A stretch of DNA of 64,000 bases, taken from the NCBI GenBank assembly GCA_016207825.1, contig JACQZI010000018.1:18698-82697 (forward strand), written 5' to 3'. This DNA is from Planctomycetota bacterium (GTDB lineage: Bacteria > Planctomycetota > MHYJ01 > JACQXL01 > JACQZI01). The notes beneath the pieces are model-generated. The model did not search any database and was not told the DNA's origin. It saw only the letters and a program-made list of their open reading frames with translations. A program made the position numbers and the translations under genes. Positions 33,839-42,234 of this stretch are shown piece by piece (positions within the stretch are counted from its first letter, which is position 1; every line of letters starts with the position of its first letter).

Positions 33839-35539
33839 TTAAGTATTGCTTAAAACTTCTTCAAGGGATGTTAATCCTTTGATTACATTTACGATACCGG
33901 CTCTTCTTAATGTGTTCATTCCTTTGCTGACGCCGTATTCGCGCATTTCTATGACGGAACTACCTTTGATAATCATTTTTCTTACTTCGTCATCGACCTC
34001 AAATACTTCATAAAGGGAAACCCTCCCTTTATAACCGCCGTGGCAGCGCGGGCATCCGACCGGCTTAAAAAGTTTTACTGTTTCAGATTCTTGGGGAGTA
34101 AAACCGACCGCGACCATCCGTTCCGGCGGTAGTTTCATCGGTTCTTTGCAGTGGGTGCATAGCCGTCTTGTCAGCCGTTGATTGGTTACCAGTAAAACTG
34201 CGGAAGCAACCATAAAAGGGTCAATGCCCATATCCGTCAAACGGCTTATTGTAGAAACCGCATCATTCGTATGAAGCGTTGAAAAGACCAGGTGCCCGGT
34301 GATTGCGGCTTTTACCGCAATATCGGCTGTTTCCAGGTCGCGCATTTCCCCGATCATGATAATATCCGGGTCCTGTCTTAAAAGCGCCCTCAAAGCGGCA
34401 CCAAATGTCATTCCCTGTTTCGGGTTGACCGGTACCTGGATGACGCCGGGCAGCTGGTATTCCACAGGGTCTTCCACCGTGCTGATATTATCATTGGGTG
34501 AAAAAATCTCTTTTAATGAGCAATATAAAGTTGTTGTTTTGCCGGCACCGGTCGGGCCGGTTACCAGAACCATTCCGTATGATGAATTGATTGCCCGGTG
34601 GAAAGCATCCAGGTCGCGCGATTCAAACCCTAAATCTTTTAAGCTTAAGGTCAAAGATGATGAATCCAGCAAGCGCATTACCACTCTTTCGCCATGAACG
34701 GTGGGGGTGGTGCTGACCCGGAAATCAATCCTTCTTCCCGAATACTTTATTTGGAATTTTCCGTCCTGGGGGATACGCCTTTCGGAAATATCCAGCCCGC
34801 ACATTATTTTTATCCTGGAGGCGATGGCGTTGCCTAAGCGTTTCGGCGGGAAAAATATTTCGTTCAGGATGCCATCCTGGCGGAAACGCACGCGTATTTT
34901 TTTCTCGTAAGGTTCGATGTGGATATCGCTTGAGCCCTCTTTTAAAGCCCGCATTAATATCATATTAACCAGTTTTATGACGGGTGATTCGCCTGCCTCG
35001 GAGGTTATCTGGAAAAGGTCTAATTCTTCATCCTCTGAGTCTTCCTTTAATTCCATCTCAGGACCGCCTACATCCTGCAAGAGTTCTTCCAGCTTGTGGT
35101 CTTCCGGGTTGTAGAATCTTTTTATGGATCTTTGCAGGTTGCGTTCCAGCGCCAGTACCAGCCTTAATTCACAATTGGTTATCATGCGTATGTCATCCAG
35201 CTTGAAAATGTCAAACGGGTTTGATACGACAATCGTCAGGATATTCCCGATTTTGGATATAGGCAGGGCGGAAAAAGATTTTGCTTTTTCCTCGGGGAAA
35301 TCCTTCAAGGCTTTTTCATCGGGATGTATTTTCTCTATGGATATCGGAGGAATCCTTACGTCTTCGGCCAGTGCGCTTAATATCACGTCTTCGTTAAGAA
35401 TATTCCGTTCAATCAGCACGTCCACGAAACCCAGCGACTCTTTTTTTGTTACTTCTATCGCCTCGTTAATCTTTTCCTTGCTCAGCAGTCCTTTTTTCAG
35501 GATGATGCTGTTTACCCTTTTGTCGACGGCTGTTATCAT
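33839..35539 (-). CDS. pilB: type IV pilus assembly ATPase (PilB/GspE)
   Basis: 566 residues. MshEN/T2SSE-N type N-terminal domain (about 1-150), then the hexameric ATPase: SDIHIEPYEKKIRVRFRQDG, Walker A GPTGAGKTTTL, Asp box EDPVEYQLPGVIQV, Walker B IMIGEMRDLETAD, His box STLHTNDAVS, and a zinc loop with CTHC...CPRC. The promoter at 35548-35576 has a perfect -10 box ending only 8 bases before the ATG, and no Shine-Dalgarno is seen, so the mRNA is probably leaderless. Confidence 0.95.
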   Translation of the reverse strand: MITAVDKRVNSIILKKGLLSKEKINEAIEVTKKESLGFVDVLIERNILNEDVILSALAEDVRIPPISIEKIHPDEKALKDFPEEKAKSFSALPISKIGNILTIVVSNPFDIFKLDDIRMITNCELRLVLALERNLQRSIKRFYNPEDHKLEELLQDVGGPEMELKEDSEDEELDLFQITSEAGESPVIKLVNMILMRALKEGSSDIHIEPYEKKIRVRFRQDGILNEIFFPPKRLGNAIASRIKIMCGLDISERRIPQDGKFQIKYSGRRIDFRVSTTPTVHGERVVMRLLDSSSLTLSLKDLGFESRDLDAFHRAINSSYGMVLVTGPTGAGKTTTLYCSLKEIFSPNDNISTVEDPVEYQLPGVIQVPVNPKQGMTFGAALRALLRQDPDIIMIGEMRDLETADIAVKAAITGHLVFSTLHTNDAVSTISRLTDMGIDPFMVASAVLLVTNQRLTRRLCTHCKEPMKLPPERMVAVGFTPQESETVKLFKPVGCPRCHGGYKGRVSLYEVFEVDDEVRKMIIKGSSVIEMREYGVSKGMNTLRRAGIVNVIKGLTSLEEVLSNT

Positions 35540-35547
35540 AAAGGCGT

Positions 35548-35576
35548 ATTATATTTTTTTATCCGGTCGTTGTCAA
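35548..35576 (-). promoter_or_regulatory. near-consensus promoter of the pil operon
   Basis: Minus-strand TTGACA (35576-35571), 17-base spacer, TATAAT (35553-35548): both boxes perfect. Eight bases (ACGCCTTT) separate the -10 from the pilB ATG at 35539. Confidence 0.85.
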
Positions 35577-35614
35577 TATCTCTTGTCCGCAATTTTAAGG
35601 AGAAAAACGATAAG

Positions 35615-36913
35615 TTAATTTTCATCTGTCCCGGTTTTCGAAGGGATATCCGGTATGCGTTCGATATCCGCGCCGAGCGAGATTAGTTTTTCTTCTATCT
35701 TTTCATAACCGCGGTCAATATGATAAATACGCTGGATTTCGGTCGTGTTATCGGCGACCAGTCCGGCCATAACCAGGGCGGCGCTGGCGCGCAAATCTGA
35801 TGCCATTACCGGGGCGCCGTGCAAGGCTTTTACCCCGTGTATAATCGCGTAATTGCCTTCTTTCCTGATATTCGCGCCAAGGCGGTTTAATTCGGCGATA
35901 TGCATGAACCTGTCCGGGTAGATTTTTTCGGTAATCACGCTGATGCCTTCGGCCAGGCATAAAAGAGTCATTATCTGCGCCTGCAGGTCGGTTGCGAATC
36001 CCGGATAGGGCAGGGTGGTAATATCTGATGGCGTTATCTTTTTAGTATGTTTGACCGTGCATTCTGTTTGGGAGTTTTTCTCCACAGTAATGCCCATTTC
36101 TTTCAGCTTGTCGAGCATGGCGGAAAGGTGGTCAACCCGGCAGTTCCGGATCGTTATTTCGCCTGAAGTTATCGCCCCTGTCAGGATAAACGTCCCCGCT
36201 TCAATCCTGTCCGGGATAACCGTATGCTCGGCGCCTTTCAACGATTTGACGCCTTTGATGACCAGGCGGTGCGTTCCGATGCCTTCTATTTTAGCGCCTG
36301 TTTTGACGAGGAAGCTTGCCAGGTCCTGGACTTCGGGTTCGGATGCCGCGTTTTCTATGACGGTGGTTCCTTCGGCGAGCGTTGCCGCCATCAGGACATT
36401 TGCCGTGCCGGTGACGGTCGAGCCGAAAGCTCCGCCCAAATATATTTCCGCGCCTTTTAATCTTTTGGTTTTGCTGATGAGATATCCGTGTTCATAATTG
36501 ATATCGGCGCCCATCATCCTTAAGCCTTTTTCGTGGAGGTCAATCGGCCGCACTCCGATGACGCATCCGCCGGGCATGGAAACCTTGGCATAGCCGCGCT
36601 TGGCGATAAGCGGTCCCAGGACGCAGATGGAAGCGCGCATGGTCTTGACCAGCTCGTAACGCGCGGTTGATTGTTTTTCGGAGATAACCTCCGTGATAAT
36701 ATCGCCATTGGCTTTTCGCTCGGATTTTACGCCGAGCTCTTTCATTATGTCAAGGAGCGTGTCCACATCGCGTAGGCGAGGCACACCTTTTATGGTGTTT
36801 TTGCCTTCCGTCAAAATAGTCGAAGCGATGATAGGTAGTGCCGCGTTCTTTGAGCCGCTGACAGTGACCTTTCCCTTTAAAGGCCTGCCGCCCTTAATAA
36901 CAAATTTATCCAT
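35615..36913 (-). CDS. murA: UDP-N-acetylglucosamine 1-carboxyvinyltransferase
   Basis: 432 residues. First committed enzyme of peptidoglycan synthesis, joining phosphoenolpyruvate to UDP-GlcNAc. The start KFVIKGGRPLKGKVTVSGSK carries the substrate-binding Lys-Asn pair, and the active-site Cys is Cys117 in MPGGCVIGVRP, so fosfomycin sensitivity is expected. The Arg of RASICVLGPL and the C-terminal DLRASAALVMAGL are also conserved. AGGAGG lies about 12 bases before the ATG. It stands between the pil operon and a multi-hairpin repeat. Confidence 0.96.
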   Translation of the reverse strand: MDKFVIKGGRPLKGKVTVSGSKNAALPIIASTILTEGKNTIKGVPRLRDVDTLLDIMKELGVKSERKANGDIITEVISEKQSTARYELVKTMRASICVLGPLIAKRGYAKVSMPGGCVIGVRPIDLHEKGLRMMGADINYEHGYLISKTKRLKGAEIYLGGAFGSTVTGTANVLMAATLAEGTTVIENAASEPEVQDLASFLVKTGAKIEGIGTHRLVIKGVKSLKGAEHTVIPDRIEAGTFILTGAITSGEITIRNCRVDHLSAMLDKLKEMGITVEKNSQTECTVKHTKKITPSDITTLPYPGFATDLQAQIMTLLCLAEGISVITEKIYPDRFMHIAELNRLGANIRKEGNYAIIHGVKALHGAPVMASDLRASAALVMAGLVADNTTEIQRIYHIDRGYEKIEEKLISLGADIERIPDIPSKTGTDEN

Positions 36914-36968
36914 AGATTAATTTATCCTCCTATAGTAATGATAGTTAGTCCCTATTCTTTTTTCCTTC

Positions 36969-37153
36969 TGTCATGCCTGCCCCTCTCCCCACGCCGGGGC
37001 GGGGTTCGGGGACACCCGATAATAGGGAGTCCCAGAATGGGGCAGAAGCAGGCATCCAGTTCGCATCTGGATTCCCGTTTTCACCCCATGTCCCCGCTTT
37101 GCGGGACATGGACTCCCTTTTGGTCCCCGTAGCGAAGCGGAGCGGGAATGACA
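36969..37153. repeat. multi-hairpin interspersed element
   Basis: About 185 bases of nested stems: ATGCCTGC (36973-36980) with GCAGGCAT (37048-37055); CTGCCCC (36977-36983) with GGGGCAG (37039-37045); CCAG/CTGG around 37056-37070; GTCC-CCGC-TTT-GCGG-GAC around 37090-37107; the right end has GCGAAGCGGAGCGGGA, also found in waaA at 37789. The word from 37007 to 37034 (CGGGGACACCCGAT, then GGGAGTCCCA) recurs at 55115-55143. Confidence 0.65.
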
Positions 37154-37176
37154 TAGCAGAAGCCTAAATACGTTAG

Positions 37177-38454
37177 CTATATAAACCTTTTTATTATTGC
37201 CAGGTTTTTTTCGGTGGCGCCTTGCTGCGAAGCGATTACGTCAATTCCCTTTTTGCCTGTTTCTTTGAGCCGGGTTAAATCAGACAGCAATTCTTTCAGT
37301 TTATGGAGCAGTTCTTCCTTATCCTTAACCATAAACCCGGCGCCTGCCTTAACTAATAAATCGGCACTTTCCCGGAAATTATACACAAAAGAACCGAAAA
37401 TCACCGGTTTTCCCAAAGCCGCCGGTTCGAGCATATTCTGCCCGCCACGGTCTATCAGGCTTCCGCCGACAAAAACTATCGATGCGAGCGAATAAATCAT
37501 GCTTAATTCGCCCATGGTATCCAGAAAGATAACATAGTTGTTAGATGTTAGTTGTTCGTTGTTAGAGGGTTTGCTGCGCTTCAGGCAGGCGAATCCCTTT
37601 GACTTAATCAGGCTTTCCACCTCGCAGAATCTTTCGGGATGGCGGGGAGCGAGTATTAATTTCAGATTGCTGATTGTAGCTTTTAGATTAGAGTAAATAT
37701 CCAGGAGAATTTCCTCTTCCGGTGCGCTTGTGCTACCGGCTATCAGCACAATATCTTTGTCCCTAATCCCCATCTCATCTTGGAGTTTGCGAAGCGGAGC
37801 GGAGTCCCGCTCTGCGGGAGGATTTTTAATCATATCGTATTTCATATTCCCCGTTACGGTGATTCTTTCTTTGGGAACGTTCAGTTGGGCATATCGTTGG
37901 GCGTATGTCTCGTCCTGGACGCCGAAATGGCTGAGCATAGCAAGTGACGGCTTGAATATCAATCCGGATTTGCTGTAACGATTAAATGATTTTTCGGTAA
38001 TTCGGGCATTTAAAAGCAATACCGGGATTTTCATGCCGGATGCCGCCCTGATGAAATTAGGCCAGATTTCCTGCTCTAATAGTATTATAAGTCTTGGGTT
38101 AATCCGCCTTAGGGCTCTTTTAACCACCCATGATAAATCTATAGGGAAGAATATGCACAGGGAGTTGGGATACTTCTTCCTGATAAGCGACTGGGCAGTT
38201 GGGGTAAGGGAAGAAAGCACAATAGCGTAATCAGGATAATCCGTAAGCAATTTCTCGATAAGGAGCTCGACTGATTTAAGCTCGCCTACAGATGCGCCAT
38301 GCAACCAGATTGATGGTTTATCTATTTTCGGGATAAAGCCGAATCTCTGCCATAATCCCATCCGTGCTGAAGGCGTGGTAATAAACTTTACCAGGTAATA
38401 CGGCAGGACGATGATAATGGCGAGGATATAGATAATATTAATAATGAATGACAT
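37177..38454 (-). CDS. waaA: 3-deoxy-D-manno-octulosonic acid (Kdo) transferase
   Basis: 425 residues. Adds Kdo to lipid A, so it signals an LPS outer membrane. N-terminal membrane helix (about 4-22), then LHGASVGELKSVELLI, LEQEIWPNFIRAA and LLNARITEKSF of the acceptor domain, VTGNMKYDM at the hinge, IVLIAGSTSAPEEE, APRHPERF and GGSLIDRGGQNMLEPAALGKPVIFG of the donor domain. Residues about 213-222 (PPAERDSAPLRK) are encoded by a palindromic element. The -10 box ends 7 bases before the ATG and there is no Shine-Dalgarno, predicting a leaderless mRNA. Confidence 0.95.
   Translation of the reverse strand: MSFIINIIYILAIIIVLPYYLVKFITTPSARMGLWQRFGFIPKIDKPSIWLHGASVGELKSVELLIEKLLTDYPDYAIVLSSLTPTAQSLIRKKYPNSLCIFFPIDLSWVVKRALRRINPRLIILLEQEIWPNFIRAASGMKIPVLLLNARITEKSFNRYSKSGLIFKPSLAMLSHFGVQDETYAQRYAQLNVPKERITVTGNMKYDMIKNPPAERDSAPLRKLQDEMGIRDKDIVLIAGSTSAPEEEILLDIYSNLKATISNLKLILAPRHPERFCEVESLIKSKGFACLKRSKPSNNEQLTSNNYVIFLDTMGELSMIYSLASIVFVGGSLIDRGGQNMLEPAALGKPVIFGSFVYNFRESADLLVKAGAGFMVKDKEELLHKLKELLSDLTRLKETGKKGIDVIASQQGATEKNLAIIKRFI
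37789..37819. repeat. palindromic element inside waaA
   Basis: GCGAAGCGGAGCGGAG (37789-37804) followed by TCCCGC-TCT-GCGGGA (37805-37819), a 6-bp stem with TCT loop, as in the activase gene at 15619-15633. The first part matches GCGAAGCGGAGCGGGA at the right end of the intergenic element (37132-37147). In frame it gives PPAERDSAPLRK. Confidence 0.6.
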
Positions 38455-38461
38455 GGCGCCT

Positions 38462-38490
38462 ATTCTAAATTACTTCCCTTAGTTTGGCAA
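38462..38490 (-). promoter_or_regulatory. promoter of waaA
   Basis: Minus-strand TTGCCA (38490-38485), 17-base spacer, TAGAAT (38467-38462), 7 bases before the ATG at 38454. Confidence 0.7.
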
Positions 38491-38512
38491 GAAAATCGCT
38501 TCGATATAACTT

Positions 38513-38810
38513 TCCGCCGGAGGCGGATTTTCCGATAGCTTCGGGATGAAAAGGTGGTTAGGTCTATAGCCCTGTACCACAAGTAAAACCATAACCGCAG
38601 ATTAACGCTGATTATGCGGATTAATATCCTTCCAGTGAGGGCGATTTCTACTTGACAATAAGACTGAGAAGCGAGTATACTACGGTAAATTATCAGAATG
38701 GCAAAGGGAAATTAGTATTGCATAGCGGAGCGCGGAGCCGCAGCGAAGTCCCGAATGAAACTTCGGGGAAGTCCCGACTGTCGTCGGGGTGTCCCCGGAT
38801 TTTCCCCGGA
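38513..38810. repeat. repeat-filled gene-free gap
   Basis: The 390-base gap 38455-38844 holds no gene I can support. It has TCCGCC-GGA-GGCGGA (38513-38527), an interspersed word ACCGCAGATTAACGC (about 38594-38608), and at 38724-38810 a run of GC stems including CCCGAC-TGTC-GTCGGG (38773-38788) and GTCCCCGGATTTTCCCCGG. Confidence 0.5.
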
Positions 38811-38844
38811 TTTCAGCAACTCACTTGGTTCGAAGTGGCACTAA

Positions 38845-40155
38845 TTATTTATACCTGATTAGGATATAACGGCTAAGGCCGGCTTGGTAGTGGCGTCCGC
38901 CGACGATAATCTTGCCGTCTGCCTGGATTTTTACATCATTGGCATACGTATAAGAGCCTGTTGTCGGCACAATGATGATGCCATCAACTCCGAATCCGGT
39001 ATCAATCGTCCCATTAGTATTATAGCGCGCTAGAATGATTCCGTTACCAATATAACCTGCCACTACTATCTTGCCGTTAGCCTGCAGGCTCATTCCGTAA
39101 TACCCTATCTCCTTATAGGTGGCAATGGTTTGGGTAACCACGCCATTGGTGCCGAAGGAACTATCAAGCGCGCCATTGGCATCATAACGCAGGATAAAAC
39201 CGAAATAATCATTATTCAGATTGGATGTATATCCGCAAAGAAGAATCTTGCCATCGCTTTGTAACGCGATATCATAGGCTCTCTCATCATTATTGGCTCC
39301 GGCTGCGGTGGTAATTGCTCCGTTTATGCCGCAGGTTGTGTCCAGTGTGCCGGTCACGGTATAACGCGCCAAGGCAGTAACATAACTGGTATCATTATAT
39401 CCGGCCAGCAGAAGCTTCCCGTCCGGCTGGAGTTCAAGAGCCAAGCCGACACTGCTGCCGGCGCCTATTAAGCTGGTGATTACCCCGCCCGTGCCGAAAG
39501 TCCCGTCAAGCACGCCGGCATCCGTGTAACGCGCCAGGGCGAAGGCAAAATTTGCATAGCCGCCAGCAACAATCTTCCCGTCCGGCTGGATTTTCAGGTC
39601 ATTGAATACGCTGCTGCCTATGTCAAGAGTTGTGGTGATAATACCATTTGTGCCGAAGGTCGCGTCCAGAGCGCCGGAGGCGGTGTAACGCGCAAGAGCA
39701 GATTTACTAAAACCGGATGAGGCGTATCCGGCGGCGACAATCTTGCCATCCGCCTGAATCTCGATTCTTGAGATTTGGTCGTTTGATGCCCCTACGGTAT
39801 TGGTTACGGCTCCGTTCGTGCCGAAGGCGTTATCCAAAATACCGGCAGTAGTATAGCGCGCTACGGCGAAATCTTCATTTGAGCTGACAGACGAAAACCC
39901 GGCACCTAAAATCTTGCCGTCTGCTTGAATCGCTAATCCGTTAATATAGCAGGAATCGCCTATAACCGAGGTAACGATTCCGGCTGTGCCGAAATCGGTA
40001 TCGGTAATGCCGGTTGCTTCATAAATGCCGCTGGAACCGGTGCTTACGGATTTATCTTTGCTGTCGCTGTTGAAGCAGGTGCCGCCGTAGCTGATGATGC
40101 CGATGGATAATAAGGTGATTATAATAACCGTTTTGCCGACTAGGATTTTTTTCAT
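38845..40155 (-). CDS. delta-60 repeat secreted protein
   Basis: 436 residues. N-terminal signal (MKKILVGKTVIIITLLSIGI), then about seven delta-60 repeats of about 50 residues, each with LDTTFGTNGIITT, then IQADGKIVAAGY and ALARYTASG. These repeats fold as beta-propeller-like blades on cell surfaces; the ligand is unknown. I start at ATG 40155, with GAGGAG upstream and a promoter at 40189-40217; the frame is open back to 40404 but the promoter lies inside that extension. Confidence 0.88.
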   Translation of the reverse strand: MKKILVGKTVIIITLLSIGIISYGGTCFNSDSKDKSVSTGSSGIYEATGITDTDFGTAGIVTSVIGDSCYINGLAIQADGKILGAGFSSVSSNEDFAVARYTTAGILDNAFGTNGAVTNTVGASNDQISRIEIQADGKIVAAGYASSGFSKSALARYTASGALDATFGTNGIITTTLDIGSSVFNDLKIQPDGKIVAGGYANFAFALARYTDAGVLDGTFGTGGVITSLIGAGSSVGLALELQPDGKLLLAGYNDTSYVTALARYTVTGTLDTTCGINGAITTAAGANNDERAYDIALQSDGKILLCGYTSNLNNDYFGFILRYDANGALDSSFGTNGVVTQTIATYKEIGYYGMSLQANGKIVVAGYIGNGIILARYNTNGTIDTGFGVDGIIIVPTTGSYTYANDVKIQADGKIIVGGRHYQAGLSRYILIRYK

Positions 40156-40188
40156 AGTCGCTCCTCTTTTCTTTTTTAATACGCGACT

Positions 40189-40217
40189 AATATAGATTCC
40201 GGGCTCATCCCTGTCAA
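40189..40217 (-). promoter_or_regulatory. promoter of the delta-60 gene
   Basis: Minus-strand TTGACA (40217-40212), 17-base spacer, TATATT (40194-40189), about 33 bases before ATG 40155. Confidence 0.7.
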
Positions 40218-40230
40218 GATAATTATTCCT

Positions 40231-40270
40231 GGTAGTGTGGTGCACTCTTTGGTAGTGTGGGACACTCTTC
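40231..40270 (+). repeat. 20-bp direct tandem duplication
   Basis: GGTAGTGTGGTGCACTCTTT (40231-40250) is followed directly by GGTAGTGTGGGACACTCTTC (40251-40270), 17 of 20 identical, just upstream of the delta-60 promoter. Confidence 0.75.
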
Positions 40271-40569
40271 CCAACCACAACAAAATCAATCTGATACAGG
40301 CGATTTTCCCTGCTGTATTTGATAAAGGATATCTGCCCCGCTATTTTATCTATTATCCCCAGCCTTTGGCCGGTAAATCCTGAACTTAAGCCCAAAAACT
40401 CCATTTTATTCGTTCCTAATAACTCAATATATCGCGTTTGGCCGATTAAAACATGCCACCCTATATCTATAATACTAAGGACTTATACCCTAATTTCCAT
40501 AAGAGCATTTTTGATTTTCGGCAGGTGGTAGGGGGGTATGGTAGGGTCCAATACCCCCTTTGTAACAAT

Positions 40570-40746
40570 CTAATACCCTAAAGCAAACATCCTAATGGGT
40601 TAAACAGAGTAAATCCAATGGGGGGTAGGGTAGGGGGTAACGGCCTAAAAGGCTGGGAATAATACCCCAAAATAAACATTCTAATCCCCTAAAGCAAACA
40701 GGCTACTACCCTAAAGCAAATATCCTAACGGTCTTGGCATGCCGAA
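40570..40746 (+). repeat. second 22-bp-period repeat array
   Basis: Units of 22 bases start at 40570, 40659, 40681, 40703 and 40725, with a 24-base unit at 40592. Typical form CTAATACCCTAAAGCAAAC plus three bases. G-rich words GGGGGTAGGGTAGGGGG interrupt the array (40620-40637) and follow it (about 40753-40770). The 860-base gap 40156-41015 shows no gene I can support; its right part (40850-40980) is C/A-rich and holds a hairpin. Confidence 0.7.
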
Positions 40747-40932
40747 ACCAACAGGGGGTAGGGTAGGGGGTAATACCCTGAAAGATTAGAAATAAGGGGT
40801 GCGGAAAAATAAAACAGTAAGCTGTTGATAAGTTAACTATATATGTATTAACACACCCTCCCCACCATAACTACGCCACACAACCGCATATCCCATCCCT
40901 TGCATATTCATATACTACATCCACGCCTTACC

Positions 40933-40965
40933 CTATACTATCCGCTGTAGGGACGGATAGTATAG
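40933..40965. other. perfect 12-bp hairpin
   Basis: CTATACTATCCG (40933-40944) and CGGATAGTATAG (40954-40965) are perfect inverted copies around a 9-base loop. No T tract follows on either strand. It is in the gap downstream of the M24 peptidase gene. Confidence 0.6.
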
Positions 40966-41015
40966 ATTATACACGCCAATATCTTATTCTCAAAATTGTC
41001 CTTATGCCCCCTAAA

Positions 41016-42125
41016 TTAAACCGTCATTTCTTCGATTGCTTTAGGAAGAGAAGAGGTGAGTATTTCACAACCGTGTTCGGTGACCAGTACCATATCTTCT
41101 ATCCTGATTCCGCCTTTGCCGGGCAGATAAATCCCCGGTTCAATGGTGAATACCATTCCGGGCTGGAGAAGGTAAGGTTTTGGCTTCATCGACGCGGGCA
41201 TGGAATAACGCCTGATGCGCGGGAGTTCGTGGACTAATCTACCGACGCCGTGCCCTAACCCGTGCCCGAAGTTTTTACCGTAGCCTTTTGATTCGATAAA
41301 TTTACGGGCGGCCCTGTCAAGCTCTACCGAATCAATCCCCGGTTTTACCAGGTTAATCGCGCGTTGCTGCGCTTCGCGGACAATCTCATAAATATTCCTC
41401 CAGAAAGGCGACGGTTTCCCCAAGAAGACCACACGGCTGGTATCCGAATTATATTGGTTGACGCAGGAGCCCCAGTCAAAGAGCACAAACCCGCCTTTTT
41501 TCAGTTTATTATCGCCGGCAGTGGCGTGTGGGAGCGAGGCGCGGCTGTCCGCGGCGATAATTGATTCAAAAGCCGGATGGAGCGAACCGCGCTTTCTCAT
41601 CCGGTATTCCAGTTCTGCGGCAACCGCCTGTTCGGTCATGCCGGGTTTTAACAGGCGCTTGACTTCCTTAAAAGATTCATGCGAGCATTTTACCGATTCG
41701 CGGATGCATTCGATTTCTTCCGGCGTTTTAACCGCCGCAATATTTACGATTACGCCCTGGGTGGATTTAAGCCTGGTATAAGCTGGCAGTTGCTTTAATA
41801 TATATTTAACACCTGCATATGACAAGGCGTCTGATTCAAAACCGAGTTTCTTGATGCGGTATTTTTTCACCAGTTCGATAACCTTATCAACCAGTCCTTT
41901 TTTATGCTCGATAATCCTAAAAGCGCTGACTTCATTCTGCGCCTGTTCGGTATAACGGGAATCGGTTATCAGGAACGCCTGCTTAGGTGTTACCAAAAGG
42001 TAAGTATCATCCCCGCTAAAGCCGGAGATATATTGGACATTAGGGGTTTTTGTTACTAGAAAGGCATCTGCTTTTTGTTTCGTTAGTTCAAGCCGCAGTC
42101 TTTGAAGGGGTGTTATTGTATTCAT
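41016..42125 (-). CDS. M24 family metallopeptidase (Xaa-Pro aminopeptidase/prolidase type)
   Basis: 369 residues. An N-terminal creatinase-like domain (about 1-120, FLVTKTPNVQYISGFSGD) is followed by the pita-bread domain with all five metal ligands: Asp in LFDWG, Asp in YNSDTSR, His in FGHGLGHG, Glu in FTIEPGIYL and Glu in IRIEDMV. It removes N-terminal residues before proline or splits X-Pro dipeptides in the cytoplasm. I start at ATG 42125 (MNTITPLQRLRLEL), which fits family length; the frame is open to 42197 and neither start has a good ribosome site. Confidence 0.92.
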   Translation of the reverse strand: MNTITPLQRLRLELTKQKADAFLVTKTPNVQYISGFSGDDTYLLVTPKQAFLITDSRYTEQAQNEVSAFRIIEHKKGLVDKVIELVKKYRIKKLGFESDALSYAGVKYILKQLPAYTRLKSTQGVIVNIAAVKTPEEIECIRESVKCSHESFKEVKRLLKPGMTEQAVAAELEYRMRKRGSLHPAFESIIAADSRASLPHATAGDNKLKKGGFVLFDWGSCVNQYNSDTSRVVFLGKPSPFWRNIYEIVREAQQRAINLVKPGIDSVELDRAARKFIESKGYGKNFGHGLGHGVGRLVHELPRIRRYSMPASMKPKPYLLQPGMVFTIEPGIYLPGKGGIRIEDMVLVTEHGCEILTSSLPKAIEEMTV

Positions 42126-42234
42126 AAGTTTATAAGGCGCAAGATGGGTGAAGAAGGCATTAGAGGGCACAGACGACAAGAAGGCAAAATAAGTCATAGT
42201 GCCGTCATAGTCTTCTTATCCTTTCTTAAGCCGT

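Noticed and set aside
36938..37167. Small open frames in the multi-hairpin element
   Set aside because: Both strands give frames because the element is palindromic and GC-rich; none has a ribosome site.
40156..40404. N-terminal extension of the delta-60 gene
   Set aside because: A promoter and a good ribosome site lie inside it and the signal peptide starts at 40155. The extension may be a fossil of another frame.
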